A stretch of DNA of 64,000 nt, from the NCBI GenBank assembly GCA_028023455.1, contig JAQFVV010000206.1, positions 1,781,361 to 1,845,360 of the forward strand, read 5' to 3'. The translations under genes were made by a program, and so were the position numbers. The notes under the pieces were generated by a model, which had not been told where the DNA came from, searched no databases, and saw only the letters and a program-made list of their open reading frames with translations. How positions within the stretch are numbered: the stretch's first letter is position 1; each line of letters starts with the position of its first letter. This DNA is from Epiperipatus broadwayi (lineage: Eukaryota > Onychophora > Udeonychophora > Euonychophora > Peripatidae). Shown piece after piece: positions 12,640 through 23,875 of the stretch.

Positions 12640-13690
12640 ATTTTTACTGTTACAATATATATAAATGAAATGTTATTTACATGCAGCCATGTATAATCCA
12701 TTACAGTAAAAATATAAATACCAATGTTTTATCCAGATCACACTGGTCATCAACTGTTCTGTAAAAATCTTCATTTTATATATATATGAAATATTATCCA
12801 ATTTATTGTAGCAAAAATAGATACTGACAGTTTGACTAAGTCACACTGGCCATCAACTGAATAATAAGTATTATAAAAATGTTGTAAAGGTGCTGTAAAT
12901 ATTGACATGCAATAACATAGAAAGATCTACCAATGAAAAACATGTAAAAGTAATAAAAGTCAGAAACTATTTACATTAATGGTGTTAAAATATCCTTCCA
13001 AATAAAAGGTATTTTACATATAAATCACATTTGTTGATACAGTCTGACCTTTTAAAGATCCCAATGTCTTATCTTACATTGTTGGAGAACATCATCTCTG
13101 AATAGGATTCTGGTATTAAAAATGCATTGCTATAGAATTGTATTTATAGCATGGAATGATAGGGTTGATGAGAATGAGTATTATTTAACTGCATTAACAT
13201 TTTCATCTCTTCTAATACTGGTGTGACAATTGCTCATATCTATGTAAGAAACTTTACAGACGCCACATGAAATTTCAAAAGTTCATCAGTTTCAAGAAGG
13301 ATTGAGTTTTTAGGCTCAGAATGTTAATAATTTTGTGGTGAGTAGTATATACTGTTTTTATATTATAATGTTTTAGAATATATCCAATATTATCTGTAGT
13401 TTTTTTTATATAAGGAATACAAACTCTAATCGTTGCTTCCTCTTTTTGTTTCTTATTTTTATTGTTTAGGGCTTGAATTAAAGTTTGGCATATAGTTCTA
13501 TTAAAATAACCATTAACTAATAAGATCTTACTTATATGATTTACTTCTTCTTCCAGATATGATTTATCTGAAAGATTAATTTCTCTAGTGAAAAGAGTTT
13601 TGGCTATAGAAAAGATTATAAAAAATGCAAGAGATATTAAAGAGATGTAAGTTTGTTTAATTAGAAAAGACATTAGTGTATGATCAAAAA
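12640..13690 (-). pseudogene. PLE (second family), left arm: RT thumb/linker and endonuclease remnant
   Basis: A 132-codon open frame (13673-13275) contains SYLEEEVNHISKILLVNGYF, then IRVCIPYIKKTTDNIGYIL, then YNIKTVYTTHHKI. These match the conserved linker of PLE proteins just upstream of the GIY-YIG domain. After the stop, a shifted frame near 13255-13180 reads GVCKVSYIDMSNCHTSIRRD, a GIY-YIG-like remnant. Beyond it lies a tail with two copies of a roughly 125-bp unit (about 12665-12780 and 12785-12865), each with a CACTGG-CATCAACTG core. This arm is mirrored by 13740-14640 on the other strand. Confidence 0.75.
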
Positions 13691-13739
13691 TACAAATGAT
13701 TCAACTCTTAAGCAATCAGAATAAGAAACAAAAATAAGA

Positions 13740-14640
13740 AGAAACTATTGAAGTTTGTATTTTTTATGTGCAAGGAACTATAGACAATATTGAATGTATT
13801 CTAAAACATGATAAAGCTTCATATGTAGGTATGATCAATTATCATATCAATATTAGAAGAGATTAACATGTTAATGCAGTGAAGTTATCATCATCAGCAC
13901 TCTCACTCCATATTATCAATACAGATTAATAATATGCTAATGCGTTGAGGGTGAAACTATTCCACATAACAATTTATTTAGGCTGAGCACTTTCTGAGTT
14001 TCGTTACTCCATAATCATAGCCTTGTAGATTGTCATTCATAAAGTCCACAATAAACGATGTCTTAGGAGGTGGGCAGTCTTAATCAGCCCATGTTTGATT
14101 ATTCTAATTGATAGCTGTCTGTCAATGGTTCTGCGATATCAATAGTTGTGATTCTGAATCCTTGAGGAATTGCTGCATCTTTGATTCTATCTAAAAATTC
14201 AAATGATGATTTTATTGTAAAAGAACCAAAATCTAGATAGTCAATTAGCCATTTGTTAACAGATTGTAATATTGGTTTCTTTATTACCAGAATCCTATCC
14301 AGATGTTATACTTTCCAACTGTAAGATAAGAGAAGTCAGTGAGATCCTTAAAATGCCATATTGACCCAACAAATGTGATGATACATGTAAAATACCTTCT
14401 ATTTGGAAGAATTTTTTTAAAACCTGTAAATCTAAATAGTTACTGATTTTTATTATTTCAACCTATTTTCTGTTGGTGGAACTTTCAATCTTATTGTATG
14501 TTAATGTTTACAGTGCCTCTACAATCATTTTTATAATGTTCATTACCCAGTTGATAGTATATATTTTTTCTACAATAAATTATATAAGGATGAACCAGGA
14601 TATTTCATTTATATGTAGCCTGTAAAAATGTTTATTTTAG
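13740..14640 (+). pseudogene. PLE (second family), right arm in opposite orientation
   Basis: At 13800-13900 the plus strand reads ASYVGMINYHINIRRD, the same endonuclease remnant as the left arm. Plus-strand 14280-14470 is similar to the reverse complement of about 12950-13120 (shared CAGAATCCTATCCAGATG-type segment). 14530-14620 again matches the left-arm tail. The two arms therefore form a divergent inverted duplication with a short centre near 13700. Confidence 0.65.
13970..14278 (-). pseudogene. PLE reverse-transcriptase fragment
   Basis: On the minus strand, from 14278, the reading is LVIKKPILQSVNKWLIDYLD, then GSFTIKSSFEFLDRIKDAA, then TTIDIAEPLTDSYQ. This resembles the fingers/palm segment of PLE RTs that precedes motif A. 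It interrupts the right arm of the inverted duplication, so the locus is a nested or rearranged composite. Confidence 0.6.
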
Positions 14641-14830
14641 CATATATGTATATATACACACCTATTCTTAAAACTTCTATACTTAGCATTCCTTTATTCT
14701 TTAAAAACATTTAAGGGGGTAACAAGAAAAGAAAAATAATCTGTATAAAATTTGTTAATTATCAATTGAACTTTTTTATAAATTATTCTATTGATGAACT
14801 TGAATATTACTTGTTTGTTTTTATTTTTAG

Positions 14831-14902
14831 TCAAAATATGTTAAAGAAACACAAACTGTGGATTTTTTGGACCTAGAATATGAAGATGAATTAAAAGAAA
14901 AA
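14831..14902 (+). CDS. Exon 1 (first visible) of an unidentified host gene
   Basis: A 72-nt exon preceded by a T-rich tract ending TTATTTTTAG and followed by GTAAGT. Only one of the three frames is open; it gives 24 residues that include KETQTVDFLDLEYEDEL, an acidic, probably surface-exposed segment. Phase is 0 at both ends, and it joins in frame to the next exon at 22493. Nothing in it identifies a family. The true start codon is not visible, and upstream exons are likely to lie beyond the left edge or be missed. Confidence 0.7.
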
Positions 14903-17469
14903 GTAAGTATAAAGTAATTAAACAAAAAATTTAAACTTTGCTATATCATAATTGCTTTGAAATGTTAATTTTATTTTTTATAATATTAAAATAACTGTGA
15001 TTAATAAATTAATCACCTTTTTTAAAATATTTTTTTTCTTGAATGGGAACATGTTTGTTTAATGATTTTATTTTTTTGATGACTAAATTATCACAAGCAT
15101 TATAAAAGAATCTGCAGAAACTTCAACCAGAAGATAGATTTGTTAGTGTCTTTATTAAGTCCTTTTATTTTGTTATTGGACGTGTAGATTTGTATAGAGA
15201 GGCTATCAAATTCTCTGTCTGCAGTTGAAAAGTCCAGCAACCTTGGATGATCCAGAATCTGTTGTCAAAACTCCACTAACATTTATGATGATTAAATGTT
15301 ATTAGTTTTAATGTTAGGTCGGGGGGGGGGGGAAGCTTTCAAATAAATAATCATTATTGATAATACTTTAGTTGCTTGATTGTGCTTTCAGAATGGTTCT
15401 TTTATTTTAAGCATGCCATAGATAGTGAAATTATGTAACTGACTTGTCTTCTAATATCTATAAAAAAATATGTGATGCATATCCAGAAATTCAATGAACA
15501 CTTTTTTACAAATAGAGTTATTATTTATCATTAAAATATGATAGTTCTGTTGAATTTGTTCTTAGAGTATTCACATCACAACTGCAAATAGTACAATCTA
15601 GCTTTCCAAGAAGTCTGTTTTTAGAAATTAATTTAGATCTAATATTATACAAATATTATATAAATGAGGAAAATAAGAGTTGTGCTATTGTTGCTGAAGA
15701 TTATATTTAATTTAAAAGATTTTTTTCTTGTTTAGATGGAAAAAAAACAACTTCAGTCTGAAAAAAGGTAGTAATATCTCTCTCTAGTAATGATCTTTTT
15801 TATGAAGTCAAAGTAATGTAATTATTATAAAAGAATTTTTACATTCTGTTTGGAAAATGTCAGAAGAATATATTAAATAAAATAGAAAAAGAATTGAATC
15901 CTGTAGAAGTCTTTTTTTTCAATATTATTTCTTGAAATTTTCTGTTGGATAGCATTTTGTTAAATAAATTAATGGTTGTCTTAAGAGTTCAGAGACTTTT
16001 AAGAGAAGACTATTTTAATACCAACAGAATCATAAGATAATATTAGATCAATAAAGATATTACAATTGTTTACTATATTTTGAAGCATTTTTTTTCCAAA
16101 TGTGAATTGTTAAAGATAAATTTTTTCCTCAGCTATTCTCACCTAAGTTCAGTCTTTTTTAAAGTTAGTTATCCATTATTGGCATAATTATTTTTAATAT
16201 CATTCAAGGATGTTTATAAGGACCACCTAATAATAATATTCAGAAATGATATTCTTGATTATTGTTAGAGTTATTAAGTTTTAAATCTGCTACAAAAAGC
16301 TTTCACAATTTTTTTTCAAACTTGGAAATATGTTATTAGTTTCTGAATTCATTATTGTTTTCAGATAATCAATGGCAAATTCAAATTCATAAAATCTATT
16401 GGATTTATTGGAATGAAGTTAGAGAAAGTTCTTCCCTAATCATGCTTTGATTTTTGTTCTGCCAATCTTGAGTTAAGAAATCTGTGTTTTATGAGAATGA
16501 CAATGCTTGTCAGATTTTTCATCTTTCTTGTAAAGTTTATTTTTTTCATAGTTCTTTCAACCTTTTCTACAACCATCAAAATATTTTATAAGTTTGTCAG
16601 CAATTTCTAAATCTTTGGTAGACAATTATCTGTTAATTATGTTTTTGATCTGATCCAAAATATATTACTTTTGGTATCCTTGAGAAATGAGCCTTTTCAT
16701 TGCTATAGTTATAAGTTTGTTAAATCTATTATAACAAGAGAAAATTTGTGAAATTTTTTTATATTTCTTTAAAATGTCCAATACAATGATTTCAATTAAC
16801 TTTTATGAAATTTCTTTTTAGAACTGGGTGGTTTTTAATTAGAGAGATGTGACTGCCATCGGTGTTAATATTTTATTTATGTTAGATTGTTTATGGAGGA
16901 AATGATCCAATTTTAATATATTATCAGGCTATAGTGATTTGTTTTTATTGAAACTAAATATGAATTAAATATTATTTTTGTGTTTAATCTGCTTTGATAG
17001 AATATTCCACTTTATATGGTATTGTTAAATGTGTACATGTCATTTAAAGCTATTCATTTTAAGTTTAAGCATGTACATTATTTTCAGTTGCATATCTTCA
17101 AGGAAAATTTCAGATTAGACTTTAAATCTCTTTCAAATTAAAGGTATAGAAAGATCTGGAAAAGAAGATTGGGCTATTTTCCATTGAAACATTAGTAAAC
17201 ATAGCACAGATATTTTTTTTAGATAGTTTGTAACAAAGTTAGCCCTAACATGTGAAGCTGAGAAAGATAATTGATGCTTACTCATCAATGTGTAACACTG
17301 ACTGCAATAATTTTCATTCAGTTGGCTAGATGAGATTTCTCAAACTGTACTTATCTCTATTCTCTCTCTGTTTTTTATTATTGTTGCATTTACATAATGT
17401 TTGTTTTTGTTTATCTGATTACTTAAGTTTGTATATTATTAAATATGTCTTTTCCACATATTGAATTAT

Positions 17470-17660
17470 TAAAATTTCCTTCCACTTCTTTTTTTTTTTC
17501 GGTTAGAAGTGTAGGAGAGGTGAGGTTTATAAAAGCTCTGATGATGGCTGCTGCACAGTTGAAACTGTAGGAAAGAGGAGATAGAATAAATCATATGTTA
17601 AAAGTGCATTGTGAAGTGTACATTGTGGAGTATATGGTATATAATATTGAATTATGTTGC
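17470..17660 (+). repeat. PLE-type 3' end with CTGATGA/stem/GAAAC motif
   Basis: At 17538 CTGATGA is followed by GGCTG (17546-17550), a 5-nt loop, CAGTT (17556-17560) and GAAAC (17561-17565). The two arms pair with G-U wobble. This resembles the core plus stem II of a hammerhead ribozyme. A related but more degenerate block follows a GIY-YIG remnant at 28455-28580, which supports a PLE tail. Stems I and III cannot be made convincingly, so activity is doubtful. Confidence 0.5.
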
Positions 17661-18422
17661 GTTAGCTATTTCAAGGGTCAATTGCCGATGCAAATACTTT
17701 TTAATTTAAAAAAAAAGATTTTCTTTCACTTTCTTCAATCAACTACCTAAGGCATTTTAAAATTAATAATTTAGGATTAATTTATTAAAATGAATTAATA
17801 AGATTAGTTGGTTTAAATTATAAATAGCAATAATTTTGAGGTTTAAATCAAATTCAAGAGATAATTTTGGGATTTCTTTGGTGTTTATAAGAAGATTTGG
17901 GTCTTAAATAAGTAGCCTTTTTTTTTACAATTATAGTTTCACAGGCAACCATAATTATAAAACATTAAATGGATATAAAAATAAATCATGGCACTGGGTT
18001 TGGAACGATCAAATGGATTTATTTTAAAAATATTTACCGTATTTCAACATTATTTGAAAAATATACATTAGTAAAACTTCTTTGTATATTACATCCATTC
18101 TTCCTGCTTTATAAATACTTCCCTTTATAACAAATCAATTACATCAGAATTCATAATTAAAATACTAAACGACATCAAACTAAAAATTTATTATTATTAG
18201 TTTCTCTGCAAAGCAGATTTCTCAAATTCCTTTATAAATATAAATAGGTTTTTTTATTTTAATAAAACTTTTTAATTAAATCATAAAAATAATATTTATT
18301 AGTGTATTTCATTTAATAACTTTATATTATTTTATTCATAAATTTTTATTGATTTACATATATTTTTGAAATATATATATATAATTAAATGCCTAATACT
18401 ATATTAGCAATTATAAATAAAA

Positions 18423-18660
18423 TAGAAAATCATATACATTACAAAGCTTGTCAAAAAAGAAAATTTTACTAAAATTCTCTTATGATCATGGTTTCATCTA
18501 ATAATAAATATATAAAATTGTTTTATATATATATGTTGTTCATATCTCATTGAATTTCACTTGAGATGGTTTATTTGTTAAGAGATGAAACCATGGTTAT
18601 GAGAGAATTTTAATAAAAAACATTTTTTGACTAGTTTAGTAATGTTATATGATTTTCTAT
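18423..18660. mobile_element. Fold-back/MITE-like palindrome
   Basis: The left arm (18423-18501) and right arm (18578-18660) are near inverse complements. TAGAAAATCATATACATTAC at the left matches the complement of the segment ending GATTTTCTA at the right. GATCATGGTTTCATCT mirrors AGATGAAACCATGG. The centre is an AT-rich spacer of about 75 bp. No transposase is present. Confidence 0.7.
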
Positions 18661-18671
18661 TATATATATAT

Positions 18672-18900
18672 TGTACCGGTCAAAATCGTGTGTTCATTCA
18701 ACAAGACCTAGAATCCAAGCAAACGTATATCCATCTAGTATGTGCAACATACCTAAGTCAGGAAAAATATCAATCTATTTACTAGTGCTCCAGGATCTCT
18801 GGACTACATGAACAATGCTTTTGATGATACTGGCGAGTTTCATTCTCACTCCGTCCCAGCTAGAGTTCAGGGTTCACACGCAACTTAATACAACAGATTT
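18672..18900. other. Less AT-rich block of unknown nature
   Basis: It is clearly richer in G+C than its surroundings (for example CTCACTCCGTCCCAGC near 18847). It has no ORF and no match to another copy in the window. It may be part of an old mobile element. Confidence 0.3.
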
Positions 18901-19098
18901 ATATTTCATTAATTAATATTTATCTAAATTTATTACAATTACAGAACTGTGTGTAGTATACCTGACATTGATTGATAATTTAAATAAGTTGAAGATTTGA
19001 TTGATTTAAACTGCAATAATAATAACTTCATGGCAACATAACAAAAGGAATGAATTTAAACCCATAAATTTTTATAAACGAATAAAAGGGATTTTTTT

Positions 19099-19116
19099 TT
19101 AAGTGTCATAGCATCA
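19099..19116 (-). repeat. 3' end fragment of the SINE family
   Basis: The string AAGTGTCATAGCATCA, preceded by a T-run, equals the 3' end of SINE copy 1. The tRNA body is missing, so this is a strongly truncated copy or a chance match. Confidence 0.35.
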
Positions 19117-21000
19117 TTAGAGATTTGGAATAATGACAAACTGAGATTTCAAAGTACTAATATAATATATATTTATTATACATATAAGTGTCATCATACA
19201 AAATACATCAATGCTTGTCTACACAACTTGGTTATACGTATTGGACTCACAATTACATAATTTAAAATTCATTAAGTAACTCAGATAACATTATAATTAA
19301 TCAATACTACTGCATTTCAATTTAGCAAGCAATTGCAATCCTTTTAAGACACAAATTAGGTTATGATACAGCCAAACATAAAATACATTTGTTTACTGAA
19401 TACACACAGTTGGTTAAGCGGTCTGCCAAGCACTAATTAGCAATAATCCATCATTTTAACCCTCAATAAACCTATAAATTTAAGAAAATAAATCTATTTT
19501 CTTCCTCTATACATTTATAGACAACTGAATATGAATGAGTTGCATTAGTCCATTATTACATTTAAATAAGTTGTAAGTTATGAATGTGGGAAAACAAAGT
19601 TTATCTTACATAAATAGCAATTCTATATGATATGTGATTAATTAATTAGATGGATTGGCTAATGAAAGACATGCCATCACAGTAGAGATAGCATTTCAGG
19701 TTTATAAATAGAGAATAACTAAATAATGCTAAAAGTGGTATGACATTATGGCTACAATAAAAGAACACATGAGGTCATTTACAATTCTCAAAAAGGCTTT
19801 GCTAGGAGAAGTCAATGAATGAGAGGACATGCTGGCCCACTGACCAAAACATATCTCTGCATAACAATAAAAGTTGATGTGCTGGAATGGCTTATCCATG
19901 TGTGCCCATGCACATTTTAATGGCAATATTTGGAAAAGACAAATCCCTAATAGGAAATACATCTACTTTTAAGGGAGTCTAACATTATTGGAATAGTCAT
20001 ATTTAAATTTCCACAGATCCTGAGAGTTAAGTAGCAAAGCAAGAATAATAATGACAAATGAATAATTGTAACCATAAGGTACGTAATACCGTATACACGC
20101 ATATATATATATATATATTATACAAACAAATGTGAATTCAATCCTGATTTAAATAGTTAGCTCTTTAGCATAATGGAACGTCCACAAAACCAGGGCAATA
20201 AATGAATTTTAAGAAAGTATAATATAAAAAAAACAGGGACAATTAAAAGCAAATTTAAAGGAGTAGATTGTTTTCCCACTTATTCAAACTTTAAAATCTC
20301 TCATGGCTTAGACTTTATAGACAAACGATGTTTATATAACAAAACATTAAAATAAACCATATATATAAAAAACACAAATTCAATTCTGGTGAGATTTTAC
20401 AAATCCTCCATGATAATTAATACGTAGGCGCTAAAGATCAAAGGCAAATGAGATACAATGTAAATTAATTTTAAAATCTCTATAATAGATTTTACCTAAA
20501 GAATTAAGTTTGGTTTAGGAAAATGTGATGGATTTTGCTTAAATAATTTAATAAATTACATTTTCTTTTGAGAAATGATTATGGGTAAAGATTAATTGAT
20601 GAATAGGAAACTTAAAATTTTAAGACTATTCCTATCATTTAAATCATTTCCAAAATAACAAACATACAAAACTAAATGAGCTTCATCTATTAAGTACTTA
20701 ATGGAAAATCTACATCTCCTGCAATAATTTTGACAGGAGAAAATAATAAACTAGGGTTGTAGTATGCTCTTTGAATTTTGTACTTAACTTGGTGGCTTAA
20801 TCTAAGTCAACATTAAAATAAATAAATTGCTGTATCAAAATAATATGGAGTTCTACTAAGATTAAAATGGTTAGATTTTATAAAAATAAAGTTAATGACG
20901 CATTTAAAGAAAGTTGTATAGACATTACATATAAATATTTCAGAGTGAATAAATGGGTATAAACTAATCATAAATTAATATTAATTTAAAACCAATGTTG

Positions 21001-21400
21001 TTAAAAGATCAGGGGCTTGAAGCAAACGGGGTTACCTCAAAACATAGCTGGAGACAGGCTTATGAAGGCAGGCTTTCTTGATTTATTCAGCATCACGGGC
21101 TAGATGTTGACAGCACTGGAGTGGCATCTGAGCAGGTGGAGACAGAGTACAGGAGGTGAATAGTCTTCTTTTACCCCGACATTATTTAGATGAAACTTAA
21201 ACTGGCTTGAAGTAGTATTCACTCTGAGAACAAGACTCTAACTGATCCTGATAGCCAAAATTTAGCTATTTATATGATTCTGCCTTATCTATCAGGATCC
21301 AATGTGCATGACATTTTCTGATGACTTTCTCTGTGGTCAGCATCTGCCTGGGTGGGAAATCTACAATCCTATATTAAAACATGCCCCAAGGGTTCATTTG
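21001..21400. other. GC-richer island of unknown origin
   Basis: About 400 bp with clearly higher G+C than the flanks (for example GCATCACGGGCTAGATG and GGAGACAGAGTACAGGAGG). There is no long ORF, no recognisable terminal repeats and no second copy in the window. It could be a solo LTR, the body of a non-autonomous element, or a regulatory region in the intron. Confidence 0.35.
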
Positions 21401-22492
21401 CTAATTAAAAAAAACAATAACACAAATCTGATTTTCATCTTAATTAAATTTCACAAGCCATCATATTAAACAAAGCCTGTTGAATTTGAGATTTACAAGC
21501 CTATTTAATTGTGATTTAGATTAAAGAAAAATGCAAATTTTATTCACAGAAATTTTAGGAATTTATTCTATTCTAGATATAAGAAATTTTATAATACCAA
21601 TAGCTTTTAACAGTTACATTTAATAAGAAATTTATAGAATAATTTTACAAAAATATACTTTTCTACAAATATTATAAAATAAATGACTATTATAAAAAGG
21701 TTAGCTTTAATATAAATTAATGAAATATGAATCAGATAAAAAATTATAATATTGATTATAAATTAGACATAGCCTCAAGCGAGACGGGTGTCAGTTAACA
21801 TACATGATTGGGTTCAAACCCATACTAGTGCTACTAGCATTAGCACTAGGTGAAGTGTAAATAGATGAGATGATATTTACAGCTTCAATATATATATATA
21901 ATAATTCTGATTCCATTTTTTTCTTTCTTTGCTTAACTTCAATTTTTTATCTTTCTATCTCTAATTTTTTCCTTACTCATTTTAATGTGAATGATTTTAA
22001 TTTTACTTACAAAATTAAAACTTTATTTACATCTTAGAGTAGATACAAGAGAAATCAATGATAGCATAAAATTATGTCAATAAGAAAGTTTAAATGAATA
22101 CATATAAATGTGGTATGCAAACCATGTTTATAGAAAAATCAAAAGTTGTATTAGATCAATAACATAGTCTCAAGAGCTGCATAAGAAAATTATGATAGGC
22201 AAATTAATGCAAATATGAAAGGAACATAAATAAATAAATATAAATAAAATCAAAGATTACACTAATGCCTTAAGACAGTGCATTATGTGCATAATTTGCT
22301 AGGAATATAAAGTATGTCAAACCTATATATAAGGTTTAGAAATTCCATTGATTAATGAATATCTTGGCCGAAAAGCCAATGAGGACTATGTATTTACAAG
22401 TTGATATAGGTAAATTAATTTACACAGTATGGAACTAATGCAAAGTTTATGTATTAAATACATAGGATGTATGAAAATGATTTTAATTTTAG

Positions 22493-22564
22493 GTTCGAAG
22501 AAATATGATAGATGGAAAACCTGGGAAGAGAACTGTTTCAACATATGTAAAATCTCCTGACGGA
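22493..22564 (+). CDS. Exon 2 of the unidentified host gene
   Basis: A 72-nt exon between TTTTAATTTTAG and GTAAGT. Only phase 0 is open. It encodes 24 residues, basic and glycine/proline containing: VRRNMIDGKPGKRTVSTYV and then KSPDG. It follows exon 1 in frame and leads in frame into 32806. The sequence suggests a flexible basic linker; no family was recognised. Confidence 0.75.
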
Positions 22565-23051
22565 GTAAGTATAAAGCACTTTTAATTTTAAAAAGCACTT
22601 TTATTAAATATGTATTATTATTGTTTTATATCATTGCTATTTGCTATTTTTCATGTTATTTTGACAAGTCACTTTATTTTTATAAGCAAATTATTGTTGC
22701 CAACATTACATTAGTTTTATTATGAATGTTTCTATTGTGTTTGTATTATTATTTTTACCATATAATTTCTGTTTTCACCATAGCTGTAATTAAATGCTTC
22801 TATGAATCTTAGACTTTATCTACTATATTTTCAAGATGCCTGACTTTCCAGAGAGTTCCAAAAGTATTTTACTTGCTTTTTATTTTTAATTGCTAGAGAA
22901 TATTCTAATGAGATGGTAATAGAGAAATTAATTAGAGATTATTTACAAATACAGATATATTTTTCTTCACATTTTTAACTGCTAAAAATTAATGTGTTAT
23001 CTAGTAAAGGCAAAATTAAGCAGTAAAATGTATGTTGAAGTGAACAGTTTA

Positions 23052-23186
23052 GAGATGTCAAAAAAGAGTTAACATTGAGTAAGTCAATTATTTTATGAGA
23101 TGTCAAAAAAGAGTTAACATCCAGTAAGTCAATTATTTTATGAGATGTCAAAAAAGAGTTAACATCGAGTAAGTCAATTATTTTAT
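23052..23186 (+). repeat. Perfectly phased tandem array, 3 x 45 bp
   Basis: Three units start at 23052, 23097 and 23142 with GAGATGTCAAAAAAGAG. They differ only at the two or three bases after AACAT (TG, CC, CG). The array ends abruptly at 23186. Low divergence suggests recent expansion. Confidence 0.9.
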
Positions 23187-23464
23187 GAAACAGAAGAAAT
23201 TAGATACAAGTTCAGGTAAGAATGATATTAGACAGAGTGAAAAAAATATAAGAGATAGGTTATTGATTTTGAATAAAATCATTTAATTTTAAACAAAACT
23301 TAATATGTAAAAGTTGTCTGAGATTCTCAACCAAATATAAAAAGGATTCTCAATAGAGAGCAACTTTTTCACTTTGTACATAAGAGATAATAAATTGTAA
23401 TAATATAAAAGAAATAATTTTTGGTTTAAAAAAAACAAGTTTTTAGGAAGCATATACAAAGAAA

Positions 23465-23660
23465 TCATCATCATTTTAAACCAGTATTGATCCACTGCAG
23501 AATGAAGTTCTCTCCAAATTTAATCCAGTTACTCTGATTCATAAGCTCTTTTTTTCACAACACTTAGCCCAGTTTCTTATTGCATCCATCTATATCACAT
23601 ATGATATTTTTCTACATACATCACATGATCACCATTTCTTATGCTTGCTTATAACTGTTT
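23465..23660 (-). pseudogene. RTE-type LINE, 3' fragment
   Basis: It matches the 3' end of RTE copy 2 (38280-38480): both share a GATCCACT(T/G)CAGAATGAA-like segment followed by TCTCCAAATTTAATCCAG. The hammerhead palindrome starts directly at its right edge. No reading frame survives. Confidence 0.6.
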
Positions 23661-23774
23661 TTAAAACTGGCAAAACTCTCTATACAGTATTGCCACTCAA
23701 TGCAAGCCTGAGTAATCAATGGATGTCAGAAGGCTTGTACATAAAATCCCCATCTAGTGCCTACTCATCCAATA

Positions 23775-23816
23775 TCCCCAGACTAGTTTCTGGCTTGTGG
23801 ACTTCGTCAGTGAGGA
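23775..23816 (-). ncRNA. Hammerhead ribozyme-like motif, left arm
   Basis: On the minus strand: stem I 5' strand TCCTCA, then CTGACGA (CUGANGA consensus), a 13-nt stem II region, GAAAC, TA, GTC, then TGGGGA. TGGGGA pairs with TCCTCA through one G-U wobble. The invariant core is complete. Stem II is weak. Stem III would be a single C-G pair or, in a dimer, the self-complementary CTAG. Minimal stem III hammerheads that act as dimers are known for this class. Confidence 0.6.
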
Positions 23817-23833
23817 GTCTTGGATCTGAGTAC

Positions 23834-23875
23834 TCCTCACTGACAAAGTCCACAAGCCAGAAACTAGTCTGGGGA
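23834..23875 (+). ncRNA. Hammerhead ribozyme-like motif, right arm, core mutated
   Basis: Same layout on the plus strand: TCCTCA, CTGACAA, 13 nt, GAAAC, TA, GTC, TGGGGA. The CUGANGA box reads CTGACAA, so the G that acts in catalysis (G8) is replaced by A. By established hammerhead biochemistry this arm should be inactive, while the left arm keeps the G. Confidence 0.6.

Larger units (their letters stand above)
14903..22492 (+). other. Intron 1 of the host gene, with repeat debris
   Basis: 7.6 kb between two exons of matching phase. Besides the separately listed features it is AT-rich with no further gene. A G-run lies at 15320-15332. The stretch 19120-21000 has no recognised element. Confidence 0.55.

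Noticed and set aside
15736-15767. Possible 32-nt micro-exon between TTTAG and GTAGTA
   Set aside because: It would leave phase 2, and the next exon (22493) meets an immediate stop in that phase. Exons 1 and 2 join directly in phase 0.
21775-21885. tRNA-like sequence with GGGTTCAAACCC
   Set aside because: The T-arm-like string is present, but no D-arm or acceptor stem could be built and no second copy was found.
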